Source of the DNA: Bacillota bacterium
GTDB taxonomy: Bacteria; Bacillota; Bacilli; Paenibacillales; NBRC-103111
Assembly: GCA_023388055.1 (NCBI GenBank)
Contig: JAEWGW010000037.1
Location: 1-64,000, forward strand
DNA length: 64,000 nt
Direction of reading: 5' to 3'
A model generated the notes under the pieces. It was not told the origin of the DNA and searched no databases. It worked only from the letters and a program-made list of their open reading frames with translations. The translations under genes were made by a program, and so were the position numbers. Of this stretch, positions 24,892 to 32,926 are shown one piece after another; position 1 is the stretch's first letter, and each line of letters starts with the position of its first letter.

Positions 24892-24971
24892 TCCCGCTCC
24901 CATCGCTGAATATGTATCCGCCTTTATGTTTAGCCAGTCAGGCTCCCGGCGTCAACGGCGCGGATGCGCCG

Positions 24972-25607
24972 CTATTGCTTGCGGGGTACTACGGAAATCC
25001 GGTGGGCCGGCACCTCCAGGCCCCTTTCCACCGCTTCGGTAATCAGCCTCTTGACGGTTGCGTTTTCCGCCCCCTTGGCTACGATGACCACACCTCTGAT
25101 TTTGGGTTTGGTGGTTTTCACCACCAGAGGGTTGTTTCCCCCCGATTGGTTCATGATGACGGCGTCTGCCGAACGGCTGGTTTCGGAGATAAACCGCGTT
25201 TCGCCGTTGCCCCCTTTTTCATTGGTGGACTGTTGGGTTTCCTTGGTATTTTTCTCCACCTGGAGCTCCTCCGTGGAATCGATGGTCACCATCACCTCCA
25301 CCTCGCCCACCCCCGCGATTTTCGTCAGAATATCCCGCAGCTTGGCTTCATAAGCCTGCTCGTAATCCCGGAAGCTGGTTTCCATCCGGGCGCCTGATCC
25401 GAAGGCGGGTTTGCTCTCGTCAGGAGGGGCGCTTCCCGACTGGATGGGAAGGACCTCCTTGATATGGAAGGATGAAAAGGAGTTGAGAATCATCAGTGCA
25501 ATGCCCGCCAAGCCGATGAGCAGGAGCCAGCGGAAGGTTTTCACCCGTTTGCCGCCTCCGGGTCCGCCGGACAGCATATCCTCCAGTTTTTTGAGCCAAG
25601 ATGCCAT
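24972..25607 (-). CDS. spoIIIAG: Stage III sporulation protein AG
   Basis: A 211-aa bitopic membrane protein. In B. subtilis SpoIIIAG forms a large ring resembling type III secretion rings in the intermembrane space of the engulfed forespore. One transmembrane helix (about 26-44) is followed by the ring-building domain (YEAKLRDILTKIAGVGEVEVMVTIDSTEE... KPKIRGVVIVAKGAENATVKRLITEAVERGLEVPAHRISVV). GGAGG is well placed. It is 41 bp downstream of spoIIIAF in the operon. Confidence 0.94.
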   Translation of the reverse strand: MASWLKKLEDMLSGGPGGGKRVKTFRWLLLIGLAGIALMILNSFSSFHIKEVLPIQSGSAPPDESKPAFGSGARMETSFRDYEQAYEAKLRDILTKIAGVGEVEVMVTIDSTEELQVEKNTKETQQSTNEKGGNGETRFISETSRSADAVIMNQSGGNNPLVVKTTKPKIRGVVIVAKGAENATVKRLITEAVERGLEVPAHRISVVPRKQ

Positions 25608-25648
25608 TGTTGTTCACCTCCTGAAAAGGTCAAACTGAATGTGTATGC

Positions 25649-26368
25649 TTACGTCCCGGTGAAGGTAACGGCCAGCCGCTCCCGCGGCACCTGCCATTCC
25701 TTCTCCATATAGCTGACACACCGGGCCCGGGCTTCATTCGCTTCGGCGGTTCCCTCCGCTCCGGACTTGGGGGATGCAGACTGGACTCCCGCCGCATGGT
25801 CCTTGGAGACCGTTACGGGTTTCACAGCTTCTACGGTAACCGGCTTTACCTTGCTTTTCTCCTCCGTTTCCGGCGGAGGACTTTCTTCTTTATGTGAGAG
25901 GACCACACGGACCGAGCCGATGACCGGCGATCCTGTTTTATCCATTTCCAGGGTAACCGCAAGCTCCCGGGCCTGAATGCCTGTAGAGCGGGCGAGTCCC
26001 GCTTTCATCTCCTGGCCAAGCTTCTCCTCCGCCAGCCGCTGGGCTTCCTTGACCTGCTCCGTCTTCAGCTTCTCGGCATCCTCCAGCACCGCTGCCAGCG
26101 GGGCCAATACTGGCTGGGCCTTGTCGGGCTTCCCTGACCGGCCGTTCCCGAATCCGGCTGTTTGGGCCTCGGCCAGCACCTGCTCCGCATCCCACTGCCG
26201 GGTGAACAGCTCGAATACCGGCGTCAGGAGGGTCAGCAGCAGGAACAGGCTAACCACCACCCGGACATAACGCTGCATGGCTTGGGACGGCAGCAGGAGC
26301 TCCGCAAAAGACGCCAGCAGGATAATGAGGATAACCTGGGTCAGCCATTCGCGAATCCAGGCAATCAT
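25649..26368 (-). CDS. spoIIIAF: Stage III sporulation protein AF
   Basis: A 239-aa protein with two N-terminal transmembrane helices (about 8-28 and 34-52) and an extracytoplasmic domain of YscJ/FliF-like type. It is required for full assembly of the SpoIIIA-SpoIIQ channel. The central region carries an Ala/Glu/Lys-rich helical part and a Ser/Thr/Pro-rich, low-complexity insert (about 165-210), and the protein ends WQVPRERLAVTFTGT. GGAGG precedes the ATG at 26366-26368; it is 15 bp from spoIIIAE. Confidence 0.92.
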   Translation of the reverse strand: MIAWIREWLTQVILIILLASFAELLLPSQAMQRYVRVVVSLFLLLTLLTPVFELFTRQWDAEQVLAEAQTAGFGNGRSGKPDKAQPVLAPLAAVLEDAEKLKTEQVKEAQRLAEEKLGQEMKAGLARSTGIQARELAVTLEMDKTGSPVIGSVRVVLSHKEESPPPETEEKSKVKPVTVEAVKPVTVSKDHAAGVQSASPKSGAEGTAEANEARARCVSYMEKEWQVPRERLAVTFTGT

Positions 26369-26383
26369 AGGCAGGCCTCCTTG

Positions 26384-27562
26384 TTAACGGACCATCACGG
26401 ACACGTTGCTGGCTGCAATCAGAATGGTGATGGCCAGGAAGAACAGAAATCCTACTGCCGCCAGGGCGGCGAATACATACACCAAGCTTTTGCCGATGGT
26501 GGACAGGGTTTTGACAATGGGACTGTCGCCCAAGGGCTGGAGCACGGCGGCCGATACATGATAGATCACCGCCATGGTCAAAATTTTGATGGCGGGAAAC
26601 GCGCACATGCTGACCAGAATAACGACTCCCGCCAGCCCGATGGCGTTCTTCACCAGAAGGGACGCCCCGATAACCGTATCGGAGGCATCTGAGAACATTT
26701 TTCCAACAACGGGAACAAAATTACTGGTAATATACTTCGCTGTCCGGATCCCTACCCCGTCGGCCACAGACCCGGAGATGCCCCGCACCGACAGCACACC
26801 CAGGAAGATGGTGGACATGACGCCCAGCACCACCACCCCGCCTTTTTGCAGCAGCTTGGCCAATTGGGTGACCTTGTACTTCTCCGAGAGAGAGCTGGCA
26901 ATATGCAGCACCACCGAGAAGAACAGGAGCGGGAACACCACGTAGTAGATGACTGAACCCATGGTATTGATCATGAACACAATCAGGGGATGCATCATGG
27001 TCACCGAGGTGACATTCCCCATGGAGGCCATCAGTGTAAGCAGCAGCGGAATGATGGCGATCATAAAGTTGATCATGGAGCCGATTGCCGTTTTGGCATA
27101 TTCGATGGCGATATTGAAGCTGTTGATGGCGATGACAATCAGCACCATGTAACAGATGGCATAGCCGATTTTGCTGACCGACTGGCGCTCGAAGGCGCTC
27201 TGCAGGGATTCCAGAATCATGCTGAACACCGTCAGGATGACGATGCTGGCCAACAGCCGGCCGTTCTGCAGCACCTCGTGGAAGAAGAACTTCAGGATGG
27301 CGCTGAAAATACTTTTGAAGCTGAAGGCCTGGTTGCCCGATGCCACCAAATCCTTAAATCTCGGGGTTTCCCCGGAGGGAAAATATGCCCCGTACTCCTT
27401 CATCATCTCCGACCAGTATTGCTCCACCTGGCCGGTTGGCAGCTTCTCCGCCTGATCCGTAATGATGGCATCGGCCGGATTTCCGCCTGCGCTTGCATGA
27501 GCCGTGGGTGACAAGAGCAGGAATAGCGCGAAGCAAACCGCAAGGAAGACGATGCGTTTCAT
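26384..27562 (-). CDS. spoIIIAE: Stage III sporulation protein AE
   Basis: A 392-aa polytopic membrane protein with an N-terminal signal sequence (MKRIVFLAVCFALFLLLSPTAHA) and about eight hydrophobic helices. It is proposed to form the pore-like part of the mother-cell complex with SpoIIIAD. The conserved blocks SIVILTVFSMILESLQSAFE and FVPVVGKMFSDASDTVIGAS are visible. The ATG at 27560-27562, with GGGAG eight bases before, is preferred to an in-frame codon six residues earlier. Confidence 0.94.
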   Translation of the reverse strand: MKRIVFLAVCFALFLLLSPTAHASAGGNPADAIITDQAEKLPTGQVEQYWSEMMKEYGAYFPSGETPRFKDLVASGNQAFSFKSIFSAILKFFFHEVLQNGRLLASIVILTVFSMILESLQSAFERQSVSKIGYAICYMVLIVIAINSFNIAIEYAKTAIGSMINFMIAIIPLLLTLMASMGNVTSVTMMHPLIVFMINTMGSVIYYVVFPLLFFSVVLHIASSLSEKYKVTQLAKLLQKGGVVVLGVMSTIFLGVLSVRGISGSVADGVGIRTAKYITSNFVPVVGKMFSDASDTVIGASLLVKNAIGLAGVVILVSMCAFPAIKILTMAVIYHVSAAVLQPLGDSPIVKTLSTIGKSLVYVFAALAAVGFLFFLAITILIAASNVSVMVR

Positions 27563-27622
27563 AGGTACAACTCCCAACATAGGGCCGTAAAATGTGGTGA
27601 GGAAGGGGCTTGGATACCCGCA

Positions 27623-28012
27623 TCAGGCAGGCATGAGCTTGAGCACTGTGTCGATGATGACGGAAACGATGGGAATTGCCATGACCATAATCAGGATTTT
27701 GCCGGTCAGCTCAATCTTGGAGGCGATAGAATCCTGGCCCGCATCCCGAACAATTTGAGCGCCGAATTCGGCGATGTAGGCAACCCCGATAATCTTGAGG
27801 ATGGTGGTAAAAAACACATGGTTGACGCCGGAACGGTCGGCCAGCTGCTCCAGCACCCGGATGACAGCAGAAATCTTCCCCAAGAGAAACAAGAAGATGA
27901 CGATGCCGGTTACGGTGACCAGAAGAAAGGCGAAGATGGGCTTCTGCTCCTTGAGGATCAGTGCCAGCACCGTAACCGCCAATCCCAATGAAACGATCTG
28001 TATAATTTCCAC
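27623..28012 (-). CDS. spoIIIAD: Stage III sporulation protein AD
   Basis: A 129-aa membrane protein with four predicted helices. The family core is FAFLLVTVTGIVIFLFLLGKISAVI...LKIIGVAYIAEFGAQIVRDAGQDSIASKIELTGKILIMVMAIPI. It starts at GTG with GGTGAGGG upstream, 10 bp after spoIIIAC. It acts with SpoIIIAC and SpoIIIAE in the mother-cell membrane. Confidence 0.94.
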   Translation of the reverse strand: MEIIQIVSLGLAVTVLALILKEQKPIFAFLLVTVTGIVIFLFLLGKISAVIRVLEQLADRSGVNHVFFTTILKIIGVAYIAEFGAQIVRDAGQDSIASKIELTGKILIMVMAIPIVSVIIDTVLKLMPA

Positions 28013-28022
28013 GGGCCCTCAC

Positions 28023-28226
28023 CTACTGGAAAAGGAAGATGGTTTTGATTTCCTGGAACAGCTCGGAGAGCATGCCGACCACCATAAACAGCACCACCAC
28101 GAAGCCGATCAGCGTCACCCAGTGCGCCATGTCTTCCTTGCCCATCTGCTTCAGCACCGTATGGATCATGGCGATGACAATACCGATGCCGGCGATTTGA
28201 AAGATTGCGTTCACATCCACATTCAT
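28023..28226 (-). CDS. spoIIIAC: Stage III sporulation protein AC
   Basis: A 67-aa protein with two transmembrane helices (about 6-24 and 33-57): MNVDVNAIFQIAGIGIVIAM and the conserved tail VVGMLSELFQEIKTIFLF. GGGAGG precedes the ATG at 28224-28226. The reading frame stays open far upstream through spoIIIAB in another frame, but only this C-terminal part is a gene. Its position between AB and AD is as expected. Confidence 0.94.
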   Translation of the reverse strand: MNVDVNAIFQIAGIGIVIAMIHTVLKQMGKEDMAHWVTLIGFVVVLFMVVGMLSELFQEIKTIFLFQ

Positions 28227-28261
28227 GGCTGGCCTCCCGTTCAAGCTAAGCTTCCGAGCTT

Positions 28262-28780
28262 TCAATACATCAATATGACGATCAGGACGCCGGAGAGCAG
28301 CCCCAGGCTTCTCCACATCTTGCCGTACCGTCTGTTCTCCTCCGCAGCCTCCGCTTCCTCTGCCGTCAGAAGACTGACCGTCATCCGCAGATGCTTGGCT
28401 TGGTCGGACCTGTCGCTTTTGCCGAGCACCGCCCCCAGCTGCAGCACCGCGTCCCGCTCCGGCCGCTTCATGGCCGTTCTGGACCAGCACTCCTCCACCG
28501 CAAGCCGCCAGCTTTCCTGCACGGTTGCCGTTTCCTTCTCCTCCAGCGCTTCTGCAGACCGGCGGAACAGATGGGCTACGGGACCGGCCAGGCTGTCCGC
28601 CACCTGGCGAAGAGCCTGGGATAGCGGGGTGAAGCTGTAGGTGATCTCCGTTTCCAGCCGCTGGAGCCCCTGCATCACCTGACGGATCTGCCGGGTCCGT
28701 GTAGACAGCTGAAGCGCCTGGTAAAAGCCCAGCATGGTTCCCGCGAAAATAACGCACATGGCGCCTGCCAGCTTCAGCAT
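28262..28780 (-). CDS. spoIIIAB: Stage III sporulation protein AB
   Basis: A 172-aa protein with an N-terminal hydrophobic segment and a largely helical soluble part resembling the GspF-like fold reported for the family (QIRQVMQGLQRLETEITYSFTPLSQALRQVA), then a hydrophobic tail at 153-172. GGGGGAGG precedes the ATG. Two bases separate the spoIIIAA stop from this start, so the pair are translationally linked. Confidence 0.93.
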   Translation of the reverse strand: MLKLAGAMCVIFAGTMLGFYQALQLSTRTRQIRQVMQGLQRLETEITYSFTPLSQALRQVADSLAGPVAHLFRRSAEALEEKETATVQESWRLAVEECWSRTAMKRPERDAVLQLGAVLGKSDRSDQAKHLRMTVSLLTAEEAEAAEENRRYGKMWRSLGLLSGVLIVILMY

Positions 28781-28782
28781 CT

Positions 28783-29817
28783 CTACATTCCTCCCCCTGC
28801 GGGGTGTCCCGTACCGGACAGGCTTTCCACCCGGACGGAAGCGCCCCTGCCCTGCAGAATGACCAGCCTCTTGAACACGCCCGAGGCGGTAAGCTCCCGG
28901 AGCACCGGCCTGGACAGCACATCCTCCCGGCCGGCACCATGGGCGGTGGCAATCACCCGGATTCCCGCATGGACAGCCTCGTGTACGGCTACCGCATCCT
29001 CAGGTCTGCCGATTTCGTCCACCACCAGCACCTCCGGGGACATGGAGCGGATCAGCATCATCATCCCCTCCGCCTTCGGGCAGCCGTCCAGCACATCCGT
29101 CCGGGGTCCCAGCCTGAAGCGGGGCACCCCCCGGACACAGGCTGCGATTTCTGAGCGTTCGTCTACGATGCCTACCTTCCGCCCGCCTCCGTAACCCGAA
29201 TCCGGCCACTCCCCCTCGCTGATGAGCCGGGCCAGATCGCGGATCATGGTGGTTTTGCCATGACCGGGAGGCGAGATCACCAGCGTATGGTGGACCGTCC
29301 GCCCTGCCGCATCCAGAATGGAGGGCAGCACAGCCCGTCCGCAGCCCGGCACCTCCCGGGCAATCCGGATGTTAAAGCCGCTGACATCCCGGATCATCCG
29401 TACCCGGCCGTCCTCCAGAACGGTTCTGCCGGCCAGACCCACCCGGTGTCCGCCCTCTACGGTAATGAAGCCCCGTTTGAGCTCCTCCTCGAAGGAGTAC
29501 AGGGAGTGGCGGGTCAGCCGCTCCAGAAGCTGGGCGCAATCCTCGCGGCTGACCGTGTGCGCTGCTCCCGGCTCCCGGCCGACAGAGCCGTCCGGGCCGA
29601 CAAATCCGTATTGGCCGCCGTAGATGACCTCCAGCGGCCTTCCCTCCCGGATGCGGATTTCCTCGATCCGGGCTTGTACGCTGCCTGGCAGCCCCGCCGC
29701 TGCCTGGGAAAGCCCCATAGGCAAAAGCGGCAGCACCGACTCGGCAAACAGGCTTTGCGGCGCTTCGGAAGACTGGACAATCTTGTTGTCTATCACATCT
29801 ATATGCTTGACCCTCAT
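28783..29817 (-). CDS. spoIIIAA: Stage III sporulation protein AA (ATPase)
   Basis: A 344-aa secretion-type ATPase presumed to energise the SpoIIIA channel from the mother-cell cytoplasm. The Walker A motif PPGHGKTT lies near residue 185, Walker B is EVLVVDEIGR, and a His/Arg-rich IRVIATAHGAG segment follows. The N-terminal half carries IEEIRIREGRPLEV and the SLYSFEEELKRGFITVEGGHRVG block typical of the family. GGGAG precedes the ATG. It is the first sporulation gene of the operon, 15 bp after yqhV. Confidence 0.95.
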   Translation of the reverse strand: MRVKHIDVIDNKIVQSSEAPQSLFAESVLPLLPMGLSQAAAGLPGSVQARIEEIRIREGRPLEVIYGGQYGFVGPDGSVGREPGAAHTVSREDCAQLLERLTRHSLYSFEEELKRGFITVEGGHRVGLAGRTVLEDGRVRMIRDVSGFNIRIAREVPGCGRAVLPSILDAAGRTVHHTLVISPPGHGKTTMIRDLARLISEGEWPDSGYGGGRKVGIVDERSEIAACVRGVPRFRLGPRTDVLDGCPKAEGMMMLIRSMSPEVLVVDEIGRPEDAVAVHEAVHAGIRVIATAHGAGREDVLSRPVLRELTASGVFKRLVILQGRGASVRVESLSGTGHPAGGGM

Positions 29818-29832
29818 AAATATGACTCCCCG

Positions 29833-30099
29833 TTACTTTTTTAGAATGCCGAAAAAGATGCAGGATACCCCAAGCATTACCCAGAACAGCTTGCCGAAGG
29901 AGAGCTTGTCTGCCATTCCCACCAGACCGATGGTGGTGGTGGCCAGGAGGATTAAAGGGCCGACCATAGCCAGGCCGGAGTTGATCAGAAGCGCTTTTTC
30001 TACCTGCATAAAGCGGAGCATCAGCACGGCGGCAATGAGCTCAATGCTGCCGGAGAGCACCCTCAGGCCAGCCATACTCATCACAAATTTATCCAGCAT
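29833..30099 (-). CDS. yqhV: YqhV family membrane protein (DUF2619)
   Basis: An 88-aa protein of three transmembrane helices (about 10-30, 38-60 and 68-85), beginning MLDKFVMSMAGLRVLSGSIELIAAVLML. In Bacillus yqhV lies immediately before spoIIIAA, as here, and is coexpressed during sporulation. No biochemical role is known. GGAGGG lies ten bases before the ATG at 30097-30099. Confidence 0.85.
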   Translation of the reverse strand: MLDKFVMSMAGLRVLSGSIELIAAVLMLRFMQVEKALLINSGLAMVGPLILLATTTIGLVGMADKLSFGKLFWVMLGVSCIFFGILKK

Positions 30100-30331
30100 T
30101 TTTTTGTAATCCCTCCTCGTACGTTTGCCGCAGCCATTGCTAGATTGTGAGAGTCTTCAAAGGACAAGGCCGGCTTCTCTTAACCTTATGCAGCTTACGG
30201 CCCCGAAATAACTTGGTCCATGCCGTTACGGCCGGATAAGTTATGAAGGCTTCGAAATCGGCACAGCCGGTTTGAAGACATATGTGAAATAACCGGAGCC
30301 ATGCCAATTTTCGCACTCCCCTCCTGCCGCC

Positions 30332-30358
30332 GCATATGATGGTCTATATGCCTACACT
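30332..30358 (+). promoter_or_regulatory. Possible sigma-E-type promoter of comA
   Basis: GCATATG (30332-30338) resembles the sigma-E -35 KMATATT and CCTACACT (30351-30358) differs by one base from the -10 CATACAMT. The 12-bp gap is slightly short. It ends 21 bp before the ATG. If real it would put comAB in the mother-cell regulon. Confidence 0.3.
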
Positions 30359-30379
30359 GTTTGCAAGGAGCTGTCATCT

Positions 30380-31180
30380 ATGGAAGTTACATCTCAACCG
30401 TTCTGGCAACAGGAGCTGGTGAACCCTACCGGCAAACGCCAGAGCAAACCCCGGACCAGCGGCATTACCATGGTCATCGACAAGGGTCTGGGCACCCATG
30501 CCTTCGCCGACCTGCTGGAAACAGCGGAGGCGCATATCGATCTGATCAAGCTGGGCTTCGGCACCGCCGCCCTGTATCCGGAGGAGGTTCTGGCCAAAAA
30601 AATCCGTCTGGCGGCACTGTCCGGCGTTCCCGTGATGCCCGGCGGAACCTTCCTGGAGGCTGCAATTGCCGCCGGACTGGAGGACCGTTTTATGGAGCAA
30701 ATTGCGGCTTTGGGCTTCACCGCTGTGGAGGTTTCTGACGGAACCATTGAATTGGACCGGGCTCTGCGTACCAAGCTGATCCGGGAGGGCTGCCGGCTGG
30801 GACTGGCGGTTTACACGGAATACGGCAAAAAATGCTGGGGCTCACGGATTGAAACCGATGAGCTGATTGAGACGGTTTTGTCCGACCTGGAGTCTGGTGC
30901 GGAGCTGGTAACGGTGGAGGCCCGGGAATCCGGCGTGGGTGTGGGAATCTTCGACGAATCTGGTCAATGTAGAGACGGGGAGGTTCAGGCGGTGCTGGAG
31001 GGGATACCCAGCCCGCATCTGCTCTTGTGGGAGGCACCGCAAAAAAACCAGCAGGTGCGGCTGATGGAGCTCTTGGGACCCGAAGTAAATTTGGGGAATA
31101 TCGCTCCCCAGGATGTGATCTCTCTGGAGGCGCTGAGGCGGGGGCTGCGCTCTGACAGCTTCTTCCTGCGGGGAAAATGA
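30380..31180 (+). CDS. comA: Phosphosulfolactate synthase (ComA/YitD type)
   Basis: A 266-aa TIM-barrel enzyme that adds sulfite to phosphoenolpyruvate to give phosphosulfolactate. Recognisable parts are TSGITMVIDKGLGTHAFADLLETAEAHIDLIKLGFGTAALYP, VMPGGTFLEAAI, VEVSDGTIEL, and EARESGVGVGIFDESG. AAGGAG precedes the ATG. It overlaps comB by ATGA. Methanogens use this step for coenzyme M; in Bacillus the product is sulfolactate stored in spores, which fits the sporulation context better. Confidence 0.9.
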   Translation: MEVTSQPFWQQELVNPTGKRQSKPRTSGITMVIDKGLGTHAFADLLETAEAHIDLIKLGFGTAALYPEEVLAKKIRLAALSGVPVMPGGTFLEAAIAAGLEDRFMEQIAALGFTAVEVSDGTIELDRALRTKLIREGCRLGLAVYTEYGKKCWGSRIETDELIETVLSDLESGAELVTVEARESGVGVGIFDESGQCRDGEVQAVLEGIPSPHLLLWEAPQKNQQVRLMELLGPEVNLGNIAPQDVISLEALRRGLRSDSFFLRGK

Positions 31181-31935
31181 GAGGCCCCCTGCGGATCGAC
31201 ACATTGGCTCACGCCGGGGAAGCAGTTGATGCGAGTCTCAGCGGCAAATCGGTTCTTATTATAGATGTATTCCGGGCTACAAGCTGTATCGTCACAGGGT
31301 TAGCCTGCGGCTGTGCCGGTTTGTGGCCGGTGCTGACTTTGGAGGAGACGTATGCAGCTGCCGGTGGCGGTGATCTGTTGGCCGGGGAGCGCAAGGGAAA
31401 ACGTCCTGCCGGCTTCCACATGGGCAATTCCCCTCTGGATTACCTGGCAGCCGATCTAGAGGGCAAGCGGATTATTCTCACCACCACCAACGGCACCCGG
31501 GCCATACAATCTGCTGTAGGGAAGGCTCACACTGTGATGATAGGGTCCTTGCTTAACGCATCAGCCGCCGCCCGGGCTCTGTCGGACAGGGGCCGGGACA
31601 TCATCCTTGTTTGCTCCGGAACGCATAACCGGTTCTCTCTGGAGGACGGCTTATGCGCCGGGCTGGTTGTGGAGGAGCTCCTGCAGCTGGCCGGGGAAGA
31701 GCTTGACCTGAGCGATCTGACCCAAGCCATGCTGGCCAGCTGGAGACAGGCCAAGGACAGGCTGGCGGAGGTGCTGGCCGGCTGCACCAACGGCAAACGC
31801 CTTACCGGTATGGGCTTTGCCCGTGACCTGGAATTCTGCGGAAGGACCAACCGCTACAATCTGGTGCCGGTTTGGCATAATGGCCTCTTGGTTCCGTTCG
31901 CTCCGGTTGAAGGAGAAGCGAGCGGCGAAGCATAA
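31177..31935 (+). CDS. comB: 2-phosphosulfolactate phosphatase (ComB/YitC type)
   Basis: A 252-aa magnesium-dependent phosphatase that converts 2-phosphosulfolactate to sulfolactate, the step after ComA. Family motifs are VLIIDVFRATSCIVTGLACG, AGERKGKRPAGFHMGNSPLDY, RIILTTTNGTRAI, the ALSDRGRDIILVCSGTHNRFSLEDGLCAG block and LEFCGRTNRYNLVPV. It begins at an ATG overlapping the comA stop. Together the two genes supply sulfolactate; no further CoM genes follow. Confidence 0.9.
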   Translation: MRGPLRIDTLAHAGEAVDASLSGKSVLIIDVFRATSCIVTGLACGCAGLWPVLTLEETYAAAGGGDLLAGERKGKRPAGFHMGNSPLDYLAADLEGKRIILTTTNGTRAIQSAVGKAHTVMIGSLLNASAAARALSDRGRDIILVCSGTHNRFSLEDGLCAGLVVEELLQLAGEELDLSDLTQAMLASWRQAKDRLAEVLAGCTNGKRLTGMGFARDLEFCGRTNRYNLVPVWHNGLLVPFAPVEGEASGEA

Positions 31936-32013
31936 TGAAAGCAGCTTGTTCTAACTTCTCGCAGACAGCATACAATCAACCAACGAGAATACTAGGACAA
32001 GGGGAATACCCGA

Positions 32014-32469
32014 ATGAATGGCAATCTGCTGCTTCTGGCCTTAATCGTCATCGGCATGGTGGGCCGTTCCAACATTATTACCACAGCCGCTTGCATCCTC
32101 CTGGTGGTGAAGCTGATTCATCTGGAGCGGTATCTGCCTACGATTGAACGCCGCGGCTTGGAGCTTGGGTTATTGTTTCTCACCATGGGTGTGCTGGTGC
32201 CGTTTGCCAGCGAGCGGATCTCCGTTAAGGATGTGACGGCGGTGTTTACCTCCTGGCCGGGGATCATTGCGCTGGTCGGCGGCGCACTGGCTACCTGGAT
32301 GAACGGCAAAGGACTGGATCTGCTGAAGTTTGACCCGCAGCTGATTGTGGGTTTGGTCATTGGCTCCATCATGGGAATTATCTTCCTGCGGGGAGTGCCT
32401 GTTGGCCCCCTGATGGCGGCGGGGATAACCGCATTCTTATTGAAGCTGGGGCAGTTTTTCTTCAAGTAG
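32014..32469 (+). CDS. DUF441/UPF0756 family membrane protein (YtwI-like)
   Basis: A 151-aa protein of four to five transmembrane helices: NGNLLLLALIVIGMVGRSNIITTAACILLVVKL, GLELGLLFLTMGVLVPFASE, the conserved GIIALVGGALATWMNGKGLDLL and VGLVIGSIMGIIFLRGVPVGPLMAAGI. Its function is unknown. AAGGGG precedes the ATG, and a strong terminator follows the stop. It lies 78 bp after comB and may be cotranscribed. Confidence 0.88.
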   Translation: MNGNLLLLALIVIGMVGRSNIITTAACILLVVKLIHLERYLPTIERRGLELGLLFLTMGVLVPFASERISVKDVTAVFTSWPGIIALVGGALATWMNGKGLDLLKFDPQLIVGLVIGSIMGIIFLRGVPVGPLMAAGITAFLLKLGQFFFK

Positions 32470-32477
32470 CCTGGAAA

Positions 32478-32515
32478 AGCCCCGAAACCGGCTGAGCTGG
32501 TTTCGGGGCTCTCTT
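32478..32515 (+). terminator. Terminator after the DUF441 gene
   Basis: A perfect 12-bp stem (32478-32489 with 32499-32510, AGCCCCGAAACC and its complement) encloses a nine-base loop and is followed by a weak CTCTT tail. Confidence 0.75.
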
Positions 32516-32926
32516 CAACGTTTCATCATTTATACGAAAATGCCGCTTCGGCAGACGTACCCGGGATTTTCGTTGCTGGCGCCGGGTGCCGCCAGGTCAC
32601 CAGGGATCCTAACGGCGGCCAGAGACGCTATTCCCGGGTTTAGGCCGCTTTGCAGATTCTAACGGCGGACACAGCCGTTATTTGGATCAAATAGCCTCCG
32701 TGAGACCCGGATTTGAGGAAATAAGGTCTCCTGCTTCCGTTACAATTTCCGCGGCCCTCATTCAGGGCAAATAAGGGCGCTCACTTCCGTTAAAAATCTG
32801 ACGGAGGGCAAAATGAAGGCGGCAGCAAGAACAGTCTTTCACCTCTCCGGGGTTTCCGGGGTTCTCGGGTTCCGGAGTTCCGGTGGTCCGCTTCGGCTCT
32901 CGCCTCCGCCCCCCGTTCCTTTGCCC
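32511..32926. other. Repeat-filled convergent intergenic region
   Basis: About 415 bp between the DUF441 terminator and the methyltransferase stop codon, with no gene. It holds a short palindrome with ACGAAAAT/ATTTTCGT arms (32533-32575), then the second TAACGG four-box element, then a Pro/Gly-codon-like GC-rich stretch with no open frame of note. Confidence 0.6.
32608..32795. repeat. Four-box palindromic element, TAACGG type, copy 2
   Basis: The plan is the same as at 19541-19727. Direct boxes begin CTAACGGCGG near 32609 and 32659. Inverted boxes ending TTCCGTTA lie near 32741 and 32792. Spacing is about 50 bp within each pair and total length is nearly identical (about 187 bp). The second box (TAACGGCGG...GCCGTTATTTG) is itself palindromic. 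Confidence 0.8.

Noticed and set aside
28023..28952. Long minus-strand frame of 309 codons across spoIIIAB and spoIIIAC
   Set aside because: Only its last 67 codons are a gene (spoIIIAC); the rest overlaps spoIIIAA and spoIIIAB in another frame.
30190..30260. Inverted repeat ATAACTT/AAGTTAT in the yqhV-comA gap
   Set aside because: Arms of seven bases with a loop of over 20 bases in a 280-bp gap are weak, and no promoter elements could be tied to it.
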